A DNA stretch of 64,000 nt from Bin55 sp963664665 (GTDB lineage Bacteria; Pseudomonadota; Gammaproteobacteria; Pseudomonadales; Azotimanducaceae), in NCBI GenBank assembly GCA_963664665.2, contig CAXXMH010000004.1, forward strand, positions 62,001 to 126,000, in the 5' to 3' direction. Shown one piece after another: positions 9,438 through 18,616 of this stretch. A program made the position numbers and the translations under genes. How positions within the stretch are numbered: position 1 is the first letter of the stretch; every line of letters starts with the position of its first letter. The notes beneath the pieces are model-generated. The model was not told the DNA's origin, ran no database searches, and saw only the letters and a program-made list of their open reading frames with translations.

Positions 9438-10279
9438 GCGTTAGCTTGGTGTTTCGTCGCATGCTCGCGTAACATGGCTGCGGCATGAGGAACCTGTTCC
9501 TCTGAAAGTCCATGCAGAATGACAGACACGTCGAACGGCAATCCACAAAGTAACTTGACGTAGTGGTTGTAATCGAGCTTGCCAGTACCCGCAGCAAGAT
9601 GACCAGCGTCGCCGCCATGGTCCAAGTCCTTACCGTGCGCGACCGCGATGTGCTCACCTAACAGATCGAACGCTTCATCTAAGACCTCAGTCATGCGCGA
9701 CAGATCGTTTTCACCAAATATGTTCGCAGCATCCATTACTACCTTTAGGTTTGGCGAACGCATGTCGTCGATAAGCTTTCGGCTCTTTTTCGCATCGCAA
9801 GCGACGTTGTTGAACTCCGGTTCGAACGCGATGATCACGCCAGCGGCTTCCGCAATCGGCAGTATGTGTTCTAGCGTGGTGCATAACACTTGCCATGTAG
9901 CTTCAGAAGCGTTTTCAGGATGATGCCGCCACATGCTCTCCGGGTGTCGAGAGCCGGTGCATGTTGCGATCACGGAGGTTCCAACGTGTTCGCATGCGGA
10001 AATCAATACCGCCATCCGGTTAATTGCTTGCTGACGTTTCTCCGGATCAACGTGCACCATATTGACAGGGCCACCTAAAGCGGCAATGACCATATCACGT
10101 TTGCTGATTTGATCGCGGATGTAAGGGCCTGCAGTTTCGATTTCCTCTTCGATCGGTCCTGGAAGGTGGGCTGAGCTCATGTTGAATTGCAGATGCCTTA
10201 TGTCATGAACGAGTATGGCATCAAGCGACTCCTCAAGTGACGGTCGATTGAAATGACCCGACATGATTCCTACTTGCAT
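9434..10279 (-). CDS. Sugar isomerase/epimerase-like TIM-barrel protein
   Basis: A 281-residue protein of the xylose isomerase-like / AP endonuclease 2 superfamily. Candidate metal ligands are visible at strand ends: E153/E155 (IAFEPEFNN), D183 (VVMDAANI) and H215 (VAHGKD). Enzymes of this fold isomerise or epimerise sugars and hydroxypyruvate; in tetronate (otn) clusters OtnI of this fold converts 2-oxo- to 3-oxo-tetronate. Its neighbours here (OtnK- and OtnC-like genes upstream, dehydrogenase overlapping downstream) support an acid-sugar isomerase role, but the sequence alone does not fix the substrate. Confidence 0.82.
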   Translation of the reverse strand: MQVGIMSGHFNRPSLEESLDAILVHDIRHLQFNMSSAHLPGPIEEEIETAGPYIRDQISKRDMVIAALGGPVNMVHVDPEKRQQAINRMAVLISACEHVGTSVIATCTGSRHPESMWRHHPENASEATWQVLCTTLEHILPIAEAAGVIIAFEPEFNNVACDAKKSRKLIDDMRSPNLKVVMDAANIFGENDLSRMTEVLDEAFDLLGEHIAVAHGKDLDHGGDAGHLAAGTGKLDYNHYVKLLCGLPFDVSVILHGLSEEQVPHAAAMLREHATKHQANA

Positions 10280-10295
10280 GGTGCTTCCTTACGTG

Positions 10296-11378
10296 TTAAG
10301 TTGCTTGGTTCGGCAAATCTGGTAGATTCATGAGGAGCTCGGTGATCTCCTGTTGCTGAAGTGCATTCAGCTGTTCATACGCTGGTGTCGCTTGCCACCG
10401 TTTGCAGGCTGGTCGCGTGTCTCGTTTTGGGATGACGTCAGCGGCTTGGAACGATGAGAGCATCGCAGCACGATCTCGTTTGCTGTGATTGAATCCTGCC
10501 CGATGCCAGGTTCTGGCGTCATACAGAATGATGCTCCCCGCGGGTGCCTCGACAACATCTGCGTCAGGACCACTGTAAGGTCGTGCATTAGGCGGACCAC
10601 CAGATCGCGCCGGGTTCCACTCGGGAGGTGGGTTACCAAATGCGTGAGAACCCAACTTAAAGGCCGTCGCGCCGTTCTCTTTTTTGAAATCTGAAACACA
10701 AACGTTTCGCTGTACTGCCTTAATGGGGCCGTCGCGGTCGGCGACTAGATTGCCGCCTTCTGACGGTATGTATGGAATGTCTGCATGCCAACCTTGAACT
10801 CGACTCTTGCCATCGTAAGGTCCTAATACCGCAAATCCAGGTGGGTGGCCCAGGTGCAAGTCACGCGTCTGCATGTACTGTCTTATCAACCACAGTGAAA
10901 TTGGTTCACCAATTGCGCGACCTACGCACGCACCTTGACAGATTTTGGGCGAGTCGTTGTTGATCGTCAGGTGTTCGTAGGCATCGGTTCCCGCAAGCCG
11001 CTGTAAACCATCAACCACGTCGTCAGGAAGAATGCACGTGAGACAGACCCACCCTTCGCGTTTCATATGTTCGAGGTATTCAGAAGGAAGTTTTTCGGGG
11101 CCGTGGTGGACGCTTAGCGACTTTTTTTGATCGTCGACGACGACATCACAACGACCGTCTGCGACTTGGACTGACACGGTATGGCCAGATGCAACATGTT
11201 TGAAACCCTCAGGACACTCATCCCAAATTACGCGGTCGTCGGCGTCGTTAAAGAAGGCTAACTCTCGTGCGTCGCTTAGACCTAGCAACGAACCGTCGTG
11301 TGCGACCAGGAAATTGAAATGATGGGATGGCCGCTCGACCCGAACGACGCGTTCTTGAAACTCTTCTTGCATCGTCAT
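10296..11378 (-). CDS. PhyH-like Fe(II)/2-oxoglutarate dioxygenase with N-terminal extension
   Basis: A 360-residue protein with the PhyH iron site: H198-x-D200 in GWHADIPYI and distal H292 in DARTWHRAGFN. About 95 residues precede the dioxygenase fold and form an all-beta-looking segment rich in Val, His and Asp (residues 8-92) that I do not recognise. The pattern HADIPYIPS resembles mammalian-type PhyH-domain proteins found in oceanic proteobacteria. The gene sits between the aldolase and the isomerase genes in a minus-strand series with short gaps, so it probably works in the same acid-sugar pathway, perhaps by oxidative opening of an ether, phosphonate or methylated precursor; this is inference. 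Confidence 0.85.
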   Translation of the reverse strand: MTMQEEFQERVVRVERPSHHFNFLVAHDGSLLGLSDARELAFFNDADDRVIWDECPEGFKHVASGHTVSVQVADGRCDVVVDDQKKSLSVHHGPEKLPSEYLEHMKREGWVCLTCILPDDVVDGLQRLAGTDAYEHLTINNDSPKICQGACVGRAIGEPISLWLIRQYMQTRDLHLGHPPGFAVLGPYDGKSRVQGWHADIPYIPSEGGNLVADRDGPIKAVQRNVCVSDFKKENGATAFKLGSHAFGNPPPEWNPARSGGPPNARPYSGPDADVVEAPAGSIILYDARTWHRAGFNHSKRDRAAMLSSFQAADVIPKRDTRPACKRWQATPAYEQLNALQQQEITELLMNLPDLPNQAT

Positions 11379-11437
11379 TGTGATTTCTCCCGTGTTGTAT
11401 TTCCAGTGAGGCTCTTGTCACTCACGGGTCAAGAATC

Positions 11438-12094
11438 TCAACTAGCCTTTCCGTACTGTTTTTCTTCCGCACGATGGTGAAAGGCATACCACTCCGCTTC
11501 GGTCAAATGCCTCGGTTCACCCAACGCTTTCGATAAAACATATTGTCTGCACATGATCTCCAATCGTTGAGCAGTTTTGACCGCGCGCCGTAATGTTGGA
11601 GCTTTGCAAATCATGCCATGGTTCCCAAGCAAGCATGCAGTCCGGTCGTTAAGCGCCGCCGCCGCATCATCGGCAAGTGCCTGGGTGCCGAAAGTCGAAT
11701 ACGGTACGCAAGGTACATCGTCACCGCCGAAAACTCCGACGAGGTAATGAAACCCCGGAAGAGCCGTAACGTGACTTGACACAGCAACACAATAGTCGGA
11801 ATGCGTGTGTACGATCGCTTGCGCGTCCTCATGCGCTTCGTAAATTCCTGCGTGCATGCGCCATTCAGATGATGGTTTACGATCACCTAGATATGCGCCA
11901 TCGAAAGCCGTATTCACAATGGAGTCTACGGAAATTGACTCGGCAGAGGCACCATTTGGCGAAATCAACATCCGATCGCCGAATCGCACGCTTAAGTTCC
12001 CTGAGGACAGTTCGTTCAATCCAAGCGCTTCCACCTTCTTGTAATGTTCGGCGAGTTGCTGACGCAGCTCTGTTTCGTCATTGGTATCAGTCAT
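11438..12094 (-). CDS. otnC: Class II aldolase/adducin family protein, OtnC-like
   Basis: A 218-residue protein of the L-fuculose-phosphate aldolase family. The zinc site can be read as E77 (SSEWRMH), H96 and H98 (VHTHSDY) and H159 (GNHGM). In OtnC proteins this fold decarboxylates 3-oxo-tetronate 4-phosphate to dihydroxyacetone phosphate or related triose phosphate. The gene overlaps the upstream OtnK-like kinase gene by 8 bases, the usual otnK-otnC pairing, which makes the kinase product its likely substrate. A fuculose- or ribulose-phosphate aldolase role is the alternative. Confidence 0.87.
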   Translation of the reverse strand: MTDTNDETELRQQLAEHYKKVEALGLNELSSGNLSVRFGDRMLISPNGASAESISVDSIVNTAFDGAYLGDRKPSSEWRMHAGIYEAHEDAQAIVHTHSDYCVAVSSHVTALPGFHYLVGVFGGDDVPCVPYSTFGTQALADDAAAALNDRTACLLGNHGMICKAPTLRRAVKTAQRLEIMCRQYVLSKALGEPRHLTEAEWYAFHHRAEEKQYGKAS

Positions 12095-13400
12095 TGCCGT
12101 TTCCTGAGTTAATTCGCGTTCCGTCGGCTGTCTGTAACCGGGTCAAGGCGGTTTCGTAGAAATCTTCATCTCCTGTCGAACCCGCTTTTAGAACGAGTGC
12201 TATCGGGTCCTCGCCGCCAAGATGACAGTACCCGCCTTGCAGGTCATCGTGCACCGCGACATCCATGCGACCTGCTCCCAGTGCTTCGAGAACTTTACCG
12301 GACGTTTCACCACCCGCCAGAATGAACTTCCGTGCGCCAAGCGCGTGAAGTCGTCCCGCGACACGACTCAGTATGTTTTCGGCTAGCGCCGATGCGCCTT
12401 CTCTGCCTAGTTTCGATTGTGCACGCGCCACGACATCGTGGTTGGCTGAAGTTGCGACGCCGATAGGACCTTGCGTGATGTGCTTCGCCGCCCACTCAGC
12501 GATTTCATCTTCAGTTTCGGCTTGTTTTACCGATCGTAGCAGGTCAATCCTGAACACAGGGTAGTGTTGCTCAAACCTGGCGAGTTGGCGAAGGCTCTTT
12601 GGCGTGCAACTCCCTGAAATGAGTGCCGTGTGACCTGGTGCTGGCGGTAATAGCGATTGACCAGGAGCGATATGTCCACGATCCGGCCAATGGTGTGCCA
12701 ACGCAACAGGGAAGTCGTCGGCGCCCGTGGTGAGAGGTGTGTCGTGTGCAAGCTCGGCGACGCGCGCGAGGTCAGAATCTTCGATCGCGTCAACGATGAA
12801 GAATTTCACGTCCGCTGCTAGTTGCTCGCTGAGATAGCTCCGCGCAACCGTCTCACCGGCTCGAAGGGTGTTTAACGGTAAGAGCCCGACGTTAACTTGG
12901 CTTTGCGACTGCAACACTTCAACGAGATTTGAGTTGGTCATCGGCGTTACGGGGTCAAGTCGTCTAGGCGTTTCATGGAGCATGTTTTGACCAAGGAATA
13001 ACCTGCCCTGATAGACCGTCGCATTGCGTTCCGGACGTGCTGGACAGAACAGAACTTGGTCGGCTTTCGTAACGGTCATTAGTGCTTCGGCAACAGGCCC
13101 GATGTTTCCTCGTGCTGTCGAGGAGAAGAGGGCACTGTATTTGTAGTAGATCTGCCGTACACCCTTGGCGAGAAGTGACTCGGCGGTCTTACACGCGTCG
13201 GCTACTGCTTCTTTGGCGGGAAGCGCCAGCAGTTTGCGACCGATAACAACGGCTTGCTCATTGCCGGTTAGCGACTCCAGTGCCAAGTTCGACGTCAGTA
13301 ATGGACAACGCACACCTGCGGTTTCGAGCAAACTCGCGACCTTCGCGCCACCCGTAAGATCGTCAGCTATGACGCCGAGTTCGATTCTTTCCAGCGTCAC
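12087..13400 (-). CDS. otnK: Four-carbon acid sugar kinase family protein (DUF1537), OtnK-like
   Basis: A 437-residue DUF1537 protein. The N-terminal sugar-binding domain begins with IADDLTGGAKVASLL (D13-D14; most members have TGAND here) and carries YYKYSALFSSTARGNIGP around residues 85-102, the OtnK form of the K..STxxGN motif. The C-terminal nucleotide-binding domain has ISGSCTPKSLRQL and AGGETSGKVLEALG. OtnK/DtnK enzymes phosphorylate 3-oxo-tetronate or D-threonate/D-erythronate-derived acids. The 8-base overlap with the aldolase gene and the 4-base overlap with the esterase gene upstream place it in one transcription unit. The altered GGAK loop could mean a somewhat different acid sugar. 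Confidence 0.9.
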   Translation of the reverse strand: MTLERIELGVIADDLTGGAKVASLLETAGVRCPLLTSNLALESLTGNEQAVVIGRKLLALPAKEAVADACKTAESLLAKGVRQIYYKYSALFSSTARGNIGPVAEALMTVTKADQVLFCPARPERNATVYQGRLFLGQNMLHETPRRLDPVTPMTNSNLVEVLQSQSQVNVGLLPLNTLRAGETVARSYLSEQLAADVKFFIVDAIEDSDLARVAELAHDTPLTTGADDFPVALAHHWPDRGHIAPGQSLLPPAPGHTALISGSCTPKSLRQLARFEQHYPVFRIDLLRSVKQAETEDEIAEWAAKHITQGPIGVATSANHDVVARAQSKLGREGASALAENILSRVAGRLHALGARKFILAGGETSGKVLEALGAGRMDVAVHDDLQGGYCHLGGEDPIALVLKAGSTGDEDFYETALTRLQTADGTRINSGNGND

Positions 13401-14269
13401 TTTGAAAGATACTTTGAGAAAAACCGTGCGATCAGTCGAATGACGGTTGGTCCACTGATTGAGGACGGATCTAGGATGTCGACCATACGCTCTTGCGCTG
13501 AACTGCGTCGGTCAAATGCGTGTCCCTCGCCTGCAAACGAATGTAACTCGACGGTTCGACCCAGGTCAACGAGTTTTGCGTAAAGGTCTAGGGTGCCTGA
13601 AAGTGGAACAGCAGGATCGTCTGCACCGTGAATGAGTAAGCACGGGGGAAAGTCTGAAAGGTCGTAATTTATCGGTCCTGCCAACGCGTAGTCGGCATCG
13701 GAAGCATCGGGTTTTAAGAGCTCCATTCGTGAGCCGTCGGCGCGTACTTTTCGTGCCCTAACAGGACCATACATGGAGCCTACTGCTTTGACATGGCTAG
13801 CTTGGTCATTGTGACCTCCGGTCCCTTCGAACTCGGACTTGACCGCGGCCATAAGCGCCAAATGGCCTCCCGCGGAGTCACCGGTGATACCTATACGTTC
13901 TTGATCTAGTCCGAATTGCTGATGGTTAGCTCTTAGAAAGCGGATCGCACACTTGACGTCTTCAATCTGCGCGGGCCAATGTGCTTCGCCACTCAAGCGA
14001 TACGCTGGACACAGACAAACGAATCCTGCGCGGCTCAGAAATTCGCCGAAGCCGCTAACGCCTCGCGGCGAACCCTTACGCCACCCGCCGCCGTGAACGA
14101 TCACGAGCGCTGGTCGCGGTTCATCAATGATTGGAGGTAGGTAGATGTTGCCCGTTAGGTCCCGGTTGCCGGCCCGTCCGATGACGACATCGTCTTGCTG
14201 ACAGATCTCCTCAGTAGGCAAAAGATCGTAAATCGGTGATGTCGTCCCCATCCCGTAATTTTGGCGCAC
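13397..14269 (-). CDS. Alpha/beta hydrolase (esterase/lipase family)
   Basis: A 290-residue soluble esterase of the hormone-sensitive-lipase-like / carboxylesterase type. The oxyanion motif HGGGW is at 59-63, the nucleophile elbow GDSAGGH at 130-136 (Ser132), the acid is likely in GADDPAVP and the histidine in GEGHAFD near the C-terminus. No signal peptide is seen, so it acts in the cytoplasm. The start appears to be GTG. It heads the minus-strand sugar-acid series and overlaps the kinase gene by four bases; it may hydrolyse an ester or lactone of the acid sugar, which is a positional inference. Confidence 0.88.
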   Translation of the reverse strand: MRQNYGMGTTSPIYDLLPTEEICQQDDVVIGRAGNRDLTGNIYLPPIIDEPRPALVIVHGGGWRKGSPRGVSGFGEFLSRAGFVCLCPAYRLSGEAHWPAQIEDVKCAIRFLRANHQQFGLDQERIGITGDSAGGHLALMAAVKSEFEGTGGHNDQASHVKAVGSMYGPVRARKVRADGSRMELLKPDASDADYALAGPINYDLSDFPPCLLIHGADDPAVPLSGTLDLYAKLVDLGRTVELHSFAGEGHAFDRRSSAQERMVDILDPSSISGPTVIRLIARFFSKYLSK

Positions 14270-14360
14270 GAGAATGTTTCACGTACCGTTGTAGGAATAA
14301 GACGGGTATCGCTAGTGCGTTCTGACGAACGATTTCTTAGTTTTTGCTGGTCTTCTGTGG

Positions 14361-15809
14361 CTAGTGTGCGGTTACATCAAGTTGCCGGACTGCCTGCACT
14401 TCATCCAGTCGACCAATGGACTGTTGGTGAGGTGCCTGCTTAACGAACTCAGGTTCTTGTTGAGCTTCTTTCAGAATCGCGATCATCGCGTCTGTGAATG
14501 CATCGAGCTCTTCTTTGGTTTCGGTTTCCGTGGGTTCAATCAAGAAGCACTCGGGGATCAGCAACGGGAAGTAAGTCGTAGGTGCGTGGAATCCATAGTC
14601 GAGGAGTCGTTTCGCAAAATCCATAGCGGTCACGCCTGTCTCTTTCGCTTCTCGTCTTAACGATATCGCAAACTCGTGAGTCGCTTTACGGTCTGGATAA
14701 GCAGGATGGAAACCAGCGTCTGACAGTCGCTTCATCAGGTAATTCGCGTTCAGTGTCGCATACTCGCTTACGCGGCACAACCCATTGCCACCCAGCATCA
14801 ATGAATACGCATATGCTCGCAACAAGATGCCGACGTTTCCCATGAACGCGGACAAACGACCAATCGATTTCGGACGCTCTGTTTGATTAAGCCATTGATA
14901 ACCTTGCTCGGATTTCGTGACCATCGGCGTAGGTAGGTATGGTGCAAGTCGTTCGTTAGCGCCAACCGGACCAGCGCCTGGACCACCACCACCGTGAGGG
15001 GTCGCGAAAGTTTTATGCAGATTTAAGTGCAACACATCAAATTGCATGTCGCCAGGACGCGCTCGACCAAGTATTGCATTGAGATTCGCGCCGTCGTAGT
15101 AGAGCAATCCACCCGCGTCGTGGACGATGTCGCTGATAGCCTGGATGTGTCGTTCGAAGACCGCGCATGTACTCGGGTTGGTGAGCATTACGCCAGCCGT
15201 TTTGGGACCTACGACACGCTTAAGACTATCTAGATCGACATCGCCGTAAGAATCAACCTCTACTTCCTTCGCAATCAATCCCGCCATACTTGCGGTCGCA
15301 GGATTTGTACCGTGAGCGGCAGTAGGTACGATGATTTCATCACGTTGATCGTCATTGTGGTCAGCGTGATAGGCTTTGATCATTAACGCGCCAGTCAGCT
15401 CTCCTTGGGCACCCGCCATGGGTGCGAGGCAGACTTGGGACGTTCCCGTCACGTTCTGCAATATCTCTTGCAGCTCGTATAAACATCCTAGTACCCCTTG
15501 GCTATGTGACTCCGGCGTTAGCGGGTGTCGCTTAAGAAAGCCGTCCTGCATTGCTGCACGATGTACTCCTCGTGGGTTGTACTTCATCGTACAAGAGCCT
15601 AAAGGATAGAAATGCGTGTCGATCGAGAAATTTTTGCGAGCTAGGTTGGTGAAGTGCCTGACGGCTTGTAACTCCGATACTTCTGGTAGTAAAGGGGGTG
15701 ACCCTCGCAGTTGATTCCTCGGTAATAAACCTTCCACTGTGTCGTCGTCAACACGTTGAGCCGTCGCTCTTCGAGTTGGACGCGATTTATCGAAAATCGT
15801 ATCAGCCAT
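14361..15809 (-). CDS. gcvPB: Glycine dehydrogenase (decarboxylating) subunit 2
   Basis: The C-terminal half of the split P-protein, 482 residues from the ATG at 15809 (MADTIFDKSR). A longer in-frame start upstream exists but would add residues with no family counterpart. The pyridoxal-phosphate lysine is K266 in NLHKTFATPHGGGGPG, and FYPLGSCTMKYNP and PTAAHGTNPA are P-protein hallmarks. With GcvPA it decarboxylates glycine and transfers aminomethyl to the lipoyl group of GcvH. It overlaps gcvPA by 8 bases and is the last gene of pepP-ubiH type-gcvT-gcvH-gcvPA-gcvPB. Enterobacteria have a fused GcvP; the split form here is as in many other bacteria. Confidence 0.97.
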   Translation of the reverse strand: MADTIFDKSRPTRRATAQRVDDDTVEGLLPRNQLRGSPPLLPEVSELQAVRHFTNLARKNFSIDTHFYPLGSCTMKYNPRGVHRAAMQDGFLKRHPLTPESHSQGVLGCLYELQEILQNVTGTSQVCLAPMAGAQGELTGALMIKAYHADHNDDQRDEIIVPTAAHGTNPATASMAGLIAKEVEVDSYGDVDLDSLKRVVGPKTAGVMLTNPSTCAVFERHIQAISDIVHDAGGLLYYDGANLNAILGRARPGDMQFDVLHLNLHKTFATPHGGGGPGAGPVGANERLAPYLPTPMVTKSEQGYQWLNQTERPKSIGRLSAFMGNVGILLRAYAYSLMLGGNGLCRVSEYATLNANYLMKRLSDAGFHPAYPDRKATHEFAISLRREAKETGVTAMDFAKRLLDYGFHAPTTYFPLLIPECFLIEPTETETKEELDAFTDAMIAILKEAQQEPEFVKQAPHQQSIGRLDEVQAVRQLDVTAH

Positions 15810-17139
15810 CGGCCAGTGCCTGAACGTAACGTTCGATGTCTTGTGCAGTCCGCGCCTCGGTTGCGCACACGAGCATGGCGCGATCACCTTCTTCGAACAT
15901 GCCGGTCAGCGGGTGACCAGCGAGAAGACCTTGTTTCAACATTCGTTGCTGAAGCTCAACCGTCGATTCGGGAAAATCGAGAACACACTCATGGAAGTAG
16001 TGCCCCGCAAAGCGTTTCTCGATATTGGGGAGTGTTGTTAGTCGGTCCACCAACTCATGGGTGTTACGCACACAGGCAGTCGCGACCTCTTTTAGTCCCT
16101 GGCGTCCGAGTAGCGTCATGTAGATGGTTGCGGCAGTTACGAGCAACCCTTGATTTGTACAAATATTTGATGTGGCTTTAGCACGTCGTATGTGTTGTTC
16201 ACGGGCTTGTAAGGTGAGCACGAATCCATCGTTGCCGTCTTTATCTTGAGTGCGACCCGCGATACGCCCAGGCAGCTGTCTTACATGCGCCATACGGGTG
16301 CAGAGAAATCCAAACGAAGGTCCTCCGGACGCCATAGGAATTCCTAACGGTTGCCCGTCCCCACACACGATGTCTGCGCCGTTGTCGCCCCATTCGCCTG
16401 GAGGTTTTAGTAGTGCTAGTGTCATCGGATTGACCACGCCAATGACGAGCGCGCCAGCCGCGTGGGCGTGCTCAGTTAGCGTGTCAGCATCTTCGAGCAG
16501 TCCAAAGAAATTGGGCTGTTGCAAGACGACGGCGACTGCGTTGTCAAGCTTGGCCTTCAACATTGGCGTTAAACCGTCTTCAGTCGGAAGCAACTCAACA
16601 CTAATCCCTTGATGACTGACGATGGATTCGACAGTCGCGAGATATGTAGGGTGAAGAGTTGATGGGACCATCACCCGACGTGATTTTGATTTGCGATTGA
16701 TTCGCACGGCCATGAGAATCGCTTCGGCTAGAGCGGATGCGCCGTCGTAAACGGAGGCATTCGCTACATCCATCGCCGTGAGCGAGGCGAGCATCGTCTG
16801 AAATTCGTATACGAGCTGTAGTGTCCCTTGACTGGCTTCAGCTTGGTATGGGGTATATGCGGTCAGAAACTCGCCACGACTTGTGAGATCCCAAACTGCG
16901 GCAGGGATATAGTGGTCATAACACCCGGCACCGAGAAAGCAGATTCCTGTCTCATCAATGTGCGCCTTCTCAGACATGTGGCGTTGCATTGCCATTTCGG
17001 AAATGCCATCCCGTAAATCTGGCAAACCATCGCACTGAATCTCAGTTGGAATCTCGTCAAATAGATCGTTGATTGACTCGATTCCAAGGGTTGTCAGCAT
17101 GCTCTGGGTGTCGGCATGCGTGTGAGGTATGAACGGCAT
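15802..17139 (-). CDS. gcvPA: Glycine dehydrogenase (decarboxylating) subunit 1
   Basis: N-terminal half of the split P-protein, 445 residues, of normal length for the family. Characteristic segments are ICFLGAGCYDHYIPAAVWD, TAYTPYQAEASQGTLQ and CGDGQPLGIPMASGGPSFGF. It forms the heterotetramer with GcvPB but carries no PLP lysine of its own. The gene lies 17 bases after gcvH and overlaps gcvPB, so the four cleavage proteins are probably co-translated. There is no room between the gcv genes for a glycine riboswitch. Confidence 0.97.
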   Translation of the reverse strand: MPFIPHTHADTQSMLTTLGIESINDLFDEIPTEIQCDGLPDLRDGISEMAMQRHMSEKAHIDETGICFLGAGCYDHYIPAAVWDLTSRGEFLTAYTPYQAEASQGTLQLVYEFQTMLASLTAMDVANASVYDGASALAEAILMAVRINRKSKSRRVMVPSTLHPTYLATVESIVSHQGISVELLPTEDGLTPMLKAKLDNAVAVVLQQPNFFGLLEDADTLTEHAHAAGALVIGVVNPMTLALLKPPGEWGDNGADIVCGDGQPLGIPMASGGPSFGFLCTRMAHVRQLPGRIAGRTQDKDGNDGFVLTLQAREQHIRRAKATSNICTNQGLLVTAATIYMTLLGRQGLKEVATACVRNTHELVDRLTTLPNIEKRFAGHYFHECVLDFPESTVELQQRMLKQGLLAGHPLTGMFEEGDRAMLVCATEARTAQDIERYVQALADG

Positions 17140-17156
17140 AGGAACCTACCTGTAAT

Positions 17157-17549
17157 TCACTCGCCTTCTTCTACACAAAGCGCCTCGTACGTTTCAGCAC
17201 TTAATAGCTCATCCGGCAATGAGTCGTCTGACATCTCAATCATGAAAAACCATCCGATGCCATATGGATCTGAATTAACGGTCTCAGGAGCGCTGTCGAG
17301 TTCTTCGTTGCTCGCCACGATCTCGCCGCTTACGGGTGCGTAAATATCTGAAGCAGCTTTCACTGACTCTACCACTGCGACCTCCCTTTGAGCCTCGACT
17401 TGTGACCCGATCTCAGGCAATTCGACATACACAACATCGCCAAGTTGCGTTTGTGCGTAGTCCGAGATACCGACGGTCGCGCGGTTTCCTTCAACACGTA
17501 CCCACTCGTGGGTTCGGGCGTAGCGTAATTCGGATGGGAAATCGGTCAT
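17157..17549 (-). CDS. gcvH: Glycine cleavage system H protein
   Basis: A 130-residue lipoyl carrier. The lipoylation lysine is K64 in VESVKAASDIY, within the usual LPxxGxxV...ESVKA frame; the N-terminal RYARTHEWVRVEG is also diagnostic. The C-terminus keeps the FMIEMSD segment. It shuttles the aminomethyl group from P-protein to T-protein and is reoxidised by dihydrolipoamide dehydrogenase, which is not encoded here. Spacing to gcvT upstream is 8 bases. Confidence 0.97.
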   Translation of the reverse strand: MTDFPSELRYARTHEWVRVEGNRATVGISDYAQTQLGDVVYVELPEIGSQVEAQREVAVVESVKAASDIYAPVSGEIVASNEELDSAPETVNSDPYGIGWFFMIEMSDDSLPDELLSAETYEALCVEEGE

Positions 17550-17557
17550 GTGAGGTC

Positions 17558-18616
17558 TTATGTGTTCTTTCGTACAAATGGCAGGCGTGCAATTTTCGCA
17601 GGAATCTCACGTTTCCGCACCTGAATTCGGCATGCTCCGTGCATTGCAGTAGGTACACGCGCTAGCGCGATACCTTGTCCAAGGGTTGGCGAGAACGAGC
17701 CACTAGTGACAACTCCCACACCCGCGTCTGACAGGACCGTAAAGCCTTCACGCGGGATTCCGCGTTCTGTCATCTTGAGACCTACAAGCTTTGTGGCAGC
17801 TCCCTGATCGCGGACTTGCTCAATGGCTGCACGGCCGACGAAAGATCGATGTTCATCCTCCCAATTGATGGTCCAAGCCACGCGACATTCAAAGGGATTG
17901 GTGTCGTCATTCATATCGTGTCCGTAGAGATTTAGTCCAGCTTCAAGACGAAGCGAATCGCGTGCGCCAAGTCCTGCGGGTCGAACGCCAATCTCAACCA
18001 ACCTCTCCCATAACTCGCATGCCGCGTCCGGTGGACAGATGATCTCAACACCATCTTCACCTGTGTAACCGGTCCTAGCAATGAAATAGTCTTCATGTTC
18101 AGCAAACGAGAATGAGTGCAGTTGGGTCAATTCGTCGAATCGAAGTAACTCCCTTACGTACGCAATCGCTTGCGGTCCTTGCACAGCGACGATGCAAAGC
18201 TCTCTGTGATGTTGAATGTCGCAGTTTAAACCGAGCTCACGCTCTGCCCGTGTGAGCCAAGTGAGATCTTTTTCTGTCGTACCCGCATTAACCACAAGTC
18301 TGAAACCGTCCGCCTTTCGATATGCGATGAGATCGTCGACTATTCCACCGCGGTCGTTCAGCATGAGGGTGTAGACTGCGTTTCCAACCTTGAGTTTGGC
18401 GACATCGCTCACGAGTAAGTGTCTGAGCAATTGTTCGCCATGCTGATCATTGACGTCGACGACCGCCATGTGGGATACGTCGAAACAGCCGGCGTGATTG
18501 CGAACTGCGTGATGCTCGTCGAGCTGAGATCCGTAGTGAACGGGCATCTCCCAACCCGCGAATTCGATTAAGCGCCCACCTGCTGCTGCGTGAAGTTCTA
18601 CCAAAGGAGTTTTCAT
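17558..18616 (-). CDS. gcvT: Aminomethyltransferase (glycine cleavage T protein)
   Basis: A 352-residue T-protein that transfers the one-carbon unit to tetrahydrofolate as 5,10-methylene-THF and releases ammonia. Conserved stretches include EFAGWEMPVHYG, GCFDVSHMA, RTGYTGEDGVEI and GLGARDSLRLEAGLNLYGHD, which line the folate pocket; the aspartate in RxxxxxFDVSHM is present. The ATG at 18616 overlaps the end of the flavin hydroxylase gene by 4 bases. Its product feeds the folate pool also served by fau (21949) and metF (32392). Confidence 0.96.
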   Translation of the reverse strand: MKTPLVELHAAAGGRLIEFAGWEMPVHYGSQLDEHHAVRNHAGCFDVSHMAVVDVNDQHGEQLLRHLLVSDVAKLKVGNAVYTLMLNDRGGIVDDLIAYRKADGFRLVVNAGTTEKDLTWLTRAERELGLNCDIQHHRELCIVAVQGPQAIAYVRELLRFDELTQLHSFSFAEHEDYFIARTGYTGEDGVEIICPPDAACELWERLVEIGVRPAGLGARDSLRLEAGLNLYGHDMNDDTNPFECRVAWTINWEDEHRSFVGRAAIEQVRDQGAATKLVGLKMTERGIPREGFTVLSDAGVGVVTSGSFSPTLGQGIALARVPTAMHGACRIQVRKREIPAKIARLPFVRKNT

